Source of the DNA: Geodermatophilus saharensis
GTDB lineage: Bacteria > Actinomycetota > Actinomycetes > Mycobacteriales > Geodermatophilaceae
Direction: 5' to 3'
Assembly: GCF_900188205.1 (NCBI RefSeq)
Contig: NZ_FZOH01000007.1
Span: 213,765-277,764, forward strand
DNA: 64,000 bases
The notes beneath the pieces were generated by a model. The model saw only the letters and a list, made by a program, of their open reading frames with translations. It did no database searches and was not told the origin of the DNA. This document shows positions 59,061 to 64,000 of this stretch, piece after piece (within the stretch, counting starts at the first letter, position 1; each line of letters begins with the position of its first letter). A program made the position numbers and the translations under genes.

Positions 59061-59912
59061 GTGACCCGCGCTGCGGCGTTCTTCGACCTGGACAAGACGG
59101 TCATCGCCAAGTCCAGCACCCTGGCCTTCGGCCGGCCGTTCTTCGCCGGCGGGCTGATCAACCGCCGCGCCGTGCTCAAGGGCGCCTACGCCCAGCTCGT
59201 CTTCTCCCTCGCCGGCGCCGACGCCCAGCAGATGGAGCGGTTGCGCGCCCAGATCACCCGCATGGCCACCGGCTGGGACGTCGCCACCGTGCACGAGATC
59301 GTCAGCGAGACGCTGCACGAGATCGTCGACCCGCTGGTCTACGCCGAGGCCGCCGACCTGATCGAGTCCCACCGGGCGGCCGGCCGCGAGATCGTCATCG
59401 TCTCCAGCAGCGGTGCGGAGATGGTGGAGCCGATCGGCGAGATGCTCGGCGCCGACCGCGTGGTGGCCACCCGCATGGTGCGGGCCGACGGGCGCTACAC
59501 CGGGGAGATCGAGTTCTACGCCTACGGCGAGAACAAGGCCGAGGCGATGCGGCAGGTGGCCGCCGAGAGCGGCTACGACCTGGCCGACTGCTACGCCTAC
59601 AGCGACTCGGTCACCGACCTGCCGATGCTGAGCGCGGTCGGGCACCCGACGGCGGTCAACCCCGACCGGGCGCTGCGGAAGGTCGCCGCCGAGCGCGGCT
59701 GGCCGGTCCTGGAGTTCACCCGGCCGGTGTCGATGCGCCGCCGCTTCGCCGCGCCGCCGGTCCCGGTGGTCACCGGCGCGGCGATGGGCGTCGGCGCGGC
59801 GGTGGGCCTGGCCTGGTACGCGCGGCGGCGGGCGCTGCGCGTCGTCTCCCCCGCAGCGGCGGTGGTCCCGGCGGTGGCACCGGGCGGCCGCCGGCACCGC
59901 CGCGGCGCCTAG
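59061..59912 (+). CDS. HAD-IB family phosphatase (SerB-like, Rv3661-like)
   Basis: A 283-aa phosphatase with motif I AAFFDLDKTVIAKSS (about 6-20), motif II IVSSSGAEMV, and motif III YAYSDSVTDLPMLSAVG. The C-terminus has one hydrophobic stretch (VVTGAAMGVGAAVGLAWYA, about 238-256) followed by a basic tail, so it may be membrane-attached. Orthologues always sit divergently from ssd/tad in actinobacteria, but the substrate is not known. Its TAG stop shares CTAG with the convergent aldo/keto reductase. Confidence 0.88.
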   Translation: MTRAAAFFDLDKTVIAKSSTLAFGRPFFAGGLINRRAVLKGAYAQLVFSLAGADAQQMERLRAQITRMATGWDVATVHEIVSETLHEIVDPLVYAEAADLIESHRAAGREIVIVSSSGAEMVEPIGEMLGADRVVATRMVRADGRYTGEIEFYAYGENKAEAMRQVAAESGYDLADCYAYSDSVTDLPMLSAVGHPTAVNPDRALRKVAAERGWPVLEFTRPVSMRRRFAAPPVPVVTGAAMGVGAAVGLAWYARRRALRVVSPAAAVVPAVAPGGRRHRRGA

Positions 59913-60883
59913 GGCCGGGCGCCCAGCCGCTCCCGGACGCCGTCGACGAGCGTGCGCACCGCCGACACGGGGGTGAACGCCCGCGCCGCCGCGGTCAGCG
60001 CCGCCACCTCGTCCGCGCGCAGCTCCAGCTCGCCCGCCGCCGCGTTCGCCTCCACCTGCTCCACGCTCGAGGCGCCGGGGATGACCACGACCTGCGGCAG
60101 CGCGACCAGCCAGGCCAGCGCCACCGTCCCGGGCCGCACCCCGTGGGCGTCGGCGACCTGGCGCAGCGTGTCGAGCAGCGGCTGCGCGCGGCGCAGGTTC
60201 TCGGTGCCGAACAGCGGGTTGGCCGCGCGCACCCCGCCCGGGCGGTGGTCGGGTCCGTACCGGCCGCCGAGCAGGCCCTGCGCCAGCGGGCTGTAGGCGA
60301 TGACCAGCCGCCCCTCGCGCTCGGCGAAGGGCACCAGGTCCGCGAGCGGCGCGGGCCGGGCCAGGGAGAAGTGCACCTGGTTGCTGATCACCGGCCGGCC
60401 CAGCGCCGCGTCGGCGGACCGCCAGCGCTGCAGCGAGTAGTTGGAGACGCCGACGGCGCCGATGCGGCCCTCGTCGAGCAGCGTGCGCAGGCCGGGCATC
60501 GTGACGCTGTCGGGGACCACCGGATTGGGCTGGTGCACCTGGTAGAGCGGCACCCGCTGCAGGCCCAACCGGCGGGCGCTGCCCTCGAGCCGGTTGCGCA
60601 CCACCGGCGGGAACGGCGCCACGGGGAACAGCTTGGTGGCGACGACGACGTCGTGGCGCTGGTCGCCGAGGGCCTCGCCCAGGATCCGCTCGCTGCGGCC
60701 GAGGCCGTAGACCTCGGCGGTGTCGAAGAGGGTCACGCCCAGCTCGAGCGCGCGGCGCACGATCTGGCGGGCCGCACCGGTGGCGTAGCCCTCGCCGTAG
60801 CCCCACTCCCGGGATCCGAACTGCCAGGTGCCCAGCCCGATCCGGCTGACGCGGCCGAGGCCGTCGACGTCGAGGGAGCGCAT
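59909..60883 (-). CDS. Aldo/keto reductase
   Basis: A 324-aa TIM-barrel NADPH-dependent oxidoreductase. The catalytic tetrad is visible: Asp and Tyr in FDTAEVYG (about 53-60), Lys in VATKLFP and His in YQVHQPNP (about 115). GVSNYSLQRW and AYSPLAQGLLGGRY are family hallmarks. Substrate unknown. ATG 60883 is preceded by GACAGT, an imperfect leaderless hexamer, six bases upstream. Not part of the mycobacterial backbone at this position. Confidence 0.9.
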   Translation of the reverse strand: MRSLDVDGLGRVSRIGLGTWQFGSREWGYGEGYATGAARQIVRRALELGVTLFDTAEVYGLGRSERILGEALGDQRHDVVVATKLFPVAPFPPVVRNRLEGSARRLGLQRVPLYQVHQPNPVVPDSVTMPGLRTLLDEGRIGAVGVSNYSLQRWRSADAALGRPVISNQVHFSLARPAPLADLVPFAEREGRLVIAYSPLAQGLLGGRYGPDHRPGGVRAANPLFGTENLRRAQPLLDTLRQVADAHGVRPGTVALAWLVALPQVVVIPGASSVEQVEANAAAGELELRADEVAALTAAARAFTPVSAVRTLVDGVRERLGARP

Positions 60884-60943
60884 GGCGCCACTGTCCCCCG
60901 GGCGGCGGCCGGGCGCAGGAGTAGCCGGAGGAGCCGGAGGACC

Positions 60944-61732
60944 TCAGCCGCGCAGGATCGCCTCGGCGATGGCCAGGCCCTCGCGGGCACCGAGCTCGGT
61001 GGCCCGGCAGCAGTGCACCAGCCAGGCGGCCACGCCCTCGGGTGTTCCTGCGGCGTAGCCGGCCAGCCGCTCGCGGTAGGCGTCGGCGCCGAGCTCGAGG
61101 AAGCCGACCTCGGGCACCGACACCGCCTTGGGGTCCAGACCCCGGCCGATGGTGGTGAGCCGGCCGGCGGCGCGGGCGACGACGCCGTCGGCGGTGCCGA
61201 AGGGCGCCAGGGCGGCGAGCTCACCGTGGACCAGCCCGGCGACGAGCACCGCGGGCGCTGTGGAGGTGCCGGTGACCACCTGGAACAGCCCGCCCAGGCG
61301 CGGGCCGGCGTGCGGCGCGGGGCGGCCGAGGTCGGCGCGGTCGGCGAGGTCGGCGGCGGCGAGCACGTGCAGCCGGGCGAGCACCTGCCCGGGCGCCCGC
61401 GACCAGGTGTCGACCATGGCGCCCAGCCCGACCGAGACGCGCAGCGAGCCCTGCACGACCGGGTCGGACACCGAGCCCGCGCGCAGATCGGCCAGCGCGA
61501 CCTCGACCCCGTCGAGCGCGGCCGAGGCGCGGGCGCCCCGCAGCGCGGACTCGCTGCTGACCTCCGCCGACCGGTTGCGCATGAGCCGGTGCGCCAGCAG
61601 CCGGTCGATGCCGCCGCGGGCGGAGTCAGCGGCCTCGCGGACACCGGGCAGGTCGAGCAGCGGCGCGAGCGGGTCGGGGCCGGCGGGCCGGGCGGCCGGC
61701 CGGCCGGCGCCGGGACGGACGGGGATGGTCAC
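60944..61732 (-). CDS. Conserved hypothetical protein (Rv3662c-like)
   Basis: A 262-aa, largely helical protein (VREAADSARGGIDRLLAHRLMRNRSAEVSSESALRGARASAALDG core). The SESALRGARASAALDG segment resembles the N-terminal region of Fic-family proteins, but no HPFxxGNGR motif follows, so AMP-transferase activity is not supported. Position after the HAD-IB gene matches Rv3662c. The open frame continues upstream; GTG 61732 is chosen because TACCGT lies six bases before it (leaderless). Confidence 0.72.
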   Translation of the reverse strand: MTIPVRPGAGRPAARPAGPDPLAPLLDLPGVREAADSARGGIDRLLAHRLMRNRSAEVSSESALRGARASAALDGVEVALADLRAGSVSDPVVQGSLRVSVGLGAMVDTWSRAPGQVLARLHVLAAADLADRADLGRPAPHAGPRLGGLFQVVTGTSTAPAVLVAGLVHGELAALAPFGTADGVVARAAGRLTTIGRGLDPKAVSVPEVGFLELGADAYRERLAGYAAGTPEGVAAWLVHCCRATELGAREGLAIAEAILRG

Positions 61733-61738
61733 GTCCCG

Positions 61739-61744
61739 ACGGTA
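61739..61744 (-). promoter_or_regulatory. Leaderless -10 hexamer TACCGT for the Rv3662c-like gene
   Basis: TACCGT, 6-base spacer, then GTG 61732 on the minus strand. Confidence 0.5.
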
Positions 61745-61779
61745 CGAGCACCGGCGCGGGGGTCCGCGGTCGCCTGTCC

Positions 61780-61785
61780 TACGCT
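61780..61785 (+). promoter_or_regulatory. -10 hexamer TACGCT for the phosphatase-cobU-cobS operon
   Basis: TACGCT, 11-base spacer, then ATG 61797; transcription would start at or within a few bases of the start codon. Confidence 0.45.
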
Positions 61786-61796
61786 CGGCGACCACC

Positions 61797-62357
61797 ATGG
61801 CCCGCCCGCTCACCCTCCTCCTCGTCCGCCACGGCCAGAGCGAGTGGAACGCCGCCGGGCTCATGCAGGGGCAGACCGCGCACGTGCCCCTGACCGCCCT
61901 CGGGCACGAGCAGGCCGCCGGCGCCGCCCGCGAGCTCGCCGCACTGCACCCCGGGGCGGTGCTGTCGAGCGACCTGCGCCGCGCGGTGCAGACCGCCGAG
62001 CACTGCGCCCGCGCCACCGGGCTGCCGTTCACCACCACACCGGCGCTGCGCGAGCAGGGCTACGGCGTCCTGGAGGGGCGGCCGTCGCGGGAGCTGTGGG
62101 ACGTCGTCGACTGGACCGATCCGCACTGGTCGGCGCAGGGCGGGGAGAGCCTGGCGCAGCTGCACGCCCGGGTCGCGGCCCTCCTGGCCGGGCTGGCCGC
62201 GCGCCCACCGGCCGACGTCGTCGCGCTGGTCACCCACGGGGACACCATCCGGGCGGCGCAGGCGGTGGCCGCCGGGCGGGGGCCGGAGGGGATGCCGGCG
62301 GTGACCCCGCACAACGGCACGGTGACCCGGCTGGAGCTCGCGACGGCGGCCGTCTGA
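61797..62357 (+). CDS. Histidine phosphatase family protein, probable alpha-ribazole phosphatase
   Basis: A 186-aa phosphoglycerate-mutase-like enzyme with the RHG motif LLVRHGQSEWNAAGLMQGQ (catalytic His about 11), the Glu region LREQGYGVLEGRPS and second His in VTHGDT (about 146). Because its stop overlaps cobU (TGATG) and cobS follows, a CobC-type alpha-ribazole-phosphate phosphatase role in nucleotide-loop assembly of cobalamin is likely, though the sequence family alone is not specific. Confidence 0.85.
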   Translation: MARPLTLLLVRHGQSEWNAAGLMQGQTAHVPLTALGHEQAAGAARELAALHPGAVLSSDLRRAVQTAEHCARATGLPFTTTPALREQGYGVLEGRPSRELWDVVDWTDPHWSAQGGESLAQLHARVAALLAGLAARPPADVVALVTHGDTIRAAQAVAAGRGPEGMPAVTPHNGTVTRLELATAAV

Positions 62358-62878
62358 TGGCGCGGGTGCTGGTGCTGGGCGGTGCGCGGTCGGGCAAGTC
62401 GGCGCACGCGGAGTCGCTGGTGACCGGCCGTCCCGACGTCGTCTACCTGGCCACCTCCGCGCCGGTGGCCGACGACGCGGAGTGGGCCCGCCGGGTGACC
62501 GCGCACCGCGCCCGGCGGCCGGCCGGCTGGACGACGCTGGAGACGACGGCGCCCAGCGACCTGCTGCGCGGCGGGACGGTGCTGGTCGACAGCGTGACCA
62601 CCTGGGTGGCGGCGTTGATGGACGAGGCCGGCGTGTGGGCCGAGGAACCCGGCGCGCTCGACCGGCTGGCCGGGCGGGTCGACGCCCTGGTCAACGCCTG
62701 GGCGATGACGCCGGCGCACGTGGTGGCCGTCAGCGACGAGGTGGGGCTCGGCGTGGTGCCGGAGTCCCGCGCGGGCCGGCTGTTCCGCGACACCCTCGGC
62801 GAGGTCAACCAGCGGCTGGCCGGCACCGCCGACGAGGTCTGGTTCGTCGTCGCCGGGCTGCCGCAGCGGCTGCGGTGA
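62357..62878 (+). CDS. cobU: Adenosylcobinamide kinase / adenosylcobinamide-phosphate guanylyltransferase
   Basis: Bifunctional enzyme of cobalamin nucleotide-loop assembly. The 173-aa protein has the P-loop LVLGGARSGKSAHAE (8-15), YLATSAPVADDAEWARRVTAHRARRP with the guanylylated His (about 50), VLVDSVTTWVAAL and SDEVGLGVVPESRAGRLFRDTLGEVNQRL. ATG 62357 overlaps the previous stop; its own stop overlaps cobS (GTGA). Confidence 0.95.
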   Translation: MARVLVLGGARSGKSAHAESLVTGRPDVVYLATSAPVADDAEWARRVTAHRARRPAGWTTLETTAPSDLLRGGTVLVDSVTTWVAALMDEAGVWAEEPGALDRLAGRVDALVNAWAMTPAHVVAVSDEVGLGVVPESRAGRLFRDTLGEVNQRLAGTADEVWFVVAGLPQRLR

Positions 62879-63657
62879 GCGGCGGGCGGCGGGCGCGGTG
62901 GGCCGGGCCGCTGGAGTCTGCCGCGCTGCTCACCGTGCTGCGCGTGCCCGCCGCCGGGACGACGTCGACCCGCGGCGTGCTGCCGTGGGCACCGCTGGTC
63001 GGGCTCGCGCTGGGCGGGGTGGCGGCCGGTGCCGGCGTCGCCGGCGCGCGGCTGGTGTCCGCGCCGGCCGGGGCGGTGCTGGCGCTGGCGGTGCTGGCCT
63101 GGCTCACCCGGGCGCTGCACCTCGACGGGCTGGCCGACACCGCCGACGGGCTCGGCCCGCTGCGTGGGCGGGAGCGGGCGCTGCAGGTCATGCACCAGGG
63201 CGACGTCGGCCCGTTCGGCGTGGTGACCCTCGTGCTGACGCTGCTGCTGCAGGCCGCCGCGGCGGCGGCGCTGCTCGGCGGTCAGGGCGGCTGGGTGGCG
63301 CTCTGGACGGCGGTCGTGGTGGCGCGGCTGGCCATGGCGCGCACCGGGCTCCGAGGCGTCCGGATCGCCGGCGGCTCGTCGCTGGGCCGGGCGGTGGCCG
63401 GGACGGTCTCGCTGCCGTGGCTGGCCGGGTGGGCGGTGCTGGTCCTCGGCGGTGCCGCGGCGGCGGCCTGGGCCGTGGCCGGTGCGGTGGCCGGGGCGGC
63501 GACGGCCGGCGCCGCGGCGGCGGGGCTGCTGGCGGCCGAGCTCGTCCGCGTCCGCGCGACGGCGCGCCTCGGCGGCGTCACCGGGGACGTGATGGGGGCG
63601 ATGGGCGAGGCGGCGGCGACCGTGGTGCTGCTGGTCGCCGCCGCCTCGGTGCCCTAG
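62875..63657 (+). CDS. cobS: Adenosylcobinamide-GDP ribazoletransferase (cobalamin synthase)
   Basis: Membrane enzyme joining adenosylcobinamide-GDP and alpha-ribazole. The 260-aa protein has about seven helices and the conserved LTRALHLDGLADTADGL motif (metal-binding Asp) near residue 80, then HQGDVGPFGV. The C-terminal helix is complete (AATVVLLVAAASVP), but the stop TAG is the last sequence before the insertion element, so the final residues may have been changed by the insertion. cobT, often next, is not seen. Confidence 0.94.
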   Translation: MSGGRRARWAGPLESAALLTVLRVPAAGTTSTRGVLPWAPLVGLALGGVAAGAGVAGARLVSAPAGAVLALAVLAWLTRALHLDGLADTADGLGPLRGRERALQVMHQGDVGPFGVVTLVLTLLLQAAAAAALLGGQGGWVALWTAVVVARLAMARTGLRGVRIAGGSSLGRAVAGTVSLPWLAGWAVLVLGGAAAAAWAVAGAVAGAATAGAAAAGLLAAELVRVRATARLGGVTGDVMGAMGEAAATVVLLVAAASVP

Positions 63658-64000
63658 AGAGTGTCTGACGGTTCACGGGAGCCAGGTGAGTAGCGCGGCG
63701 AGGTTGAGCGCGCCGGCGTAGTTGCGGGCATGCTTGTCGTAGCGGGTGGCCAGTCCGCGCCACTGTTTGACCTGGCAGAAGCTGCGTTCGACGACGTTGC
63801 GGCGGGCGTAGCGGGCCTTGTTGAAGCCGACCGGGCGGCCACCGGCTGAGCCCTTGCGACGCCGGTTGGCGGCCTGGTCGCTGGGCTGAGCGATGGTGTG
63901 CGAGATGCCCCGACGACGGAGGAGTGCCCGGTTGGCGCGGCTGCTGTAGCCCTTGTCGGCGACGAGGTAATCCGGGCAAGTCCTCGGTCTCCCGGGTCCG
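63658..64000. mobile_element. IS5-family (IS427-like) insertion sequence, one end
   Basis: The element appears to begin at AGAGTGTCTGACGG directly after the cobS TAG; that sequence resembles the terminal repeats of IS5-group elements. The transposase gene is read inward on the minus strand. The other end, target duplication and any second reading frame are outside the window. Confidence 0.75.
63673..63999 (-). CDS. IS5-family DDE transposase, C-terminal part
   Basis: 108 codons of a transposase whose 5' end is outside the window. It reads YLVADKGYSSRANRALLRRR (second Asp of the DDE triad), then GFNKARYARRNVVERSFCQ and VKQWRGLATRYDK, with the Y-(2)-R-(3)-E-(6)-K signature complete (Tyr, Arg, Glu, Lys all present). 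It ends NYAGALNLAALLTWLP. Many IS427-group elements encode the transposase in two overlapping frames joined by frameshifting; only the downstream part is visible here. Confidence 0.88.
   Translation of the reverse strand, partial: GPGRPRTCPDYLVADKGYSSRANRALLRRRGISHTIAQPSDQAANRRRKGSAGGRPVGFNKARYARRNVVERSFCQVKQWRGLATRYDKHARNYAGALNLAALLTWLP

Noticed and set aside
60944..61732. Fic-family AMP transferase
   Set aside because: The helical N-terminal segment is Fic-like, but the catalytic HPFxxGNGR motif is absent.
57953..62878. A 1641-codon plus-strand frame
   Set aside because: It is antisense to ssd and out of frame with HAD-IB and the phosphatase; only its last 173 codons (from 62357) are real, namely cobU.

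Overview
The window is bacterial chromosome of very high G+C content with many GTG starts and dense four-base GTGA/ATGA start-stop overlaps. Gene content and order point to an actinobacterium. The backbone runs in nearly the same order as the Mycobacterium tuberculosis region from mutY and clpC1 to Rv3662c. The extra genes and the repeat style suggest Geodermatophilaceae (Blastococcus, Geodermatophilus or Modestobacter). That family assignment is inference.

Layout. 1-1.3 kb: the 3' end of mutY and a frameshifted double-GNAT gene. 1.5-12.2 kb (minus strand): clpC, lsr2, lysS, coaX, nadC, nadB, panD, panC and a DUF2520 oxidoreductase. This is a cofactor block (CoA and NAD) next to the Clp chaperone and the nucleoid protein Lsr2. 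12.4-18.3 kb: an SDR gene, a DUF6779 membrane protein and an osmoprotectant-type ABC transporter whose binding protein looks circularly permuted. 18.3-27.9 kb (minus): DUF3180, folK, folB, folP, folE, ftsH, hpt, tilS, a zinc metalloprotease and dacB. 27.9-37 kb: ppa, a PilZ protein, a UvrA-like ATPase, an AraC/VOC pair, tRNA-Thr(CGT), holB, tmk and three methyltransferases in total. 37-47.4 kb: topA, a DUF1023 hydrolase with a small helical partner, a K+-independent H+-pyrophosphatase and an MrfA-type helicase.

47.4-59 kb is a tad (Flp pilus/type IV secretion-like) locus split in two. The pilin/TadE half (47.4-48.5 kb) and the ssd-tadA-tadB-tadC half (55.2-59 kb) are separated by a plus-strand island. 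In the island, five genes are joined by 4-base overlaps: a membrane GT2 glycosyltransferase, an exosortase/archaeosortase-family protein with a full Cys/Arg/His triad and an extra C-terminal domain, an ATP-grasp enzyme, a UDP-GlcNAc 2-epimerase homologue and a HAD hydrolase. A PIG-L deacetylase gene follows. This is the best candidate for an undescribed system: envelope-glycan synthesis and protein sorting nested inside a pilus locus. 59-63.7 kb: a HAD-IB phosphatase, an aldo/keto reductase, an Rv3662c-like protein, a histidine phosphatase, cobU and cobS. The window ends inside an IS5-type transposase lying directly against the cobS stop.

Regulation visible in the sequence: (i) many leaderless genes have a TANNNT hexamer 6-8 bases before the start codon; (ii) an 11-base direct repeat CTGTGGACGGC with an 8-base spacer occurs three times, at both edges of the tad/exosortase block and upstream of the DUF1023 pair; (iii) a family of long hairpins with an invariant 10-base loop GAGCGTGCGA sits at gene ends, one of them inside the folB coding sequence.
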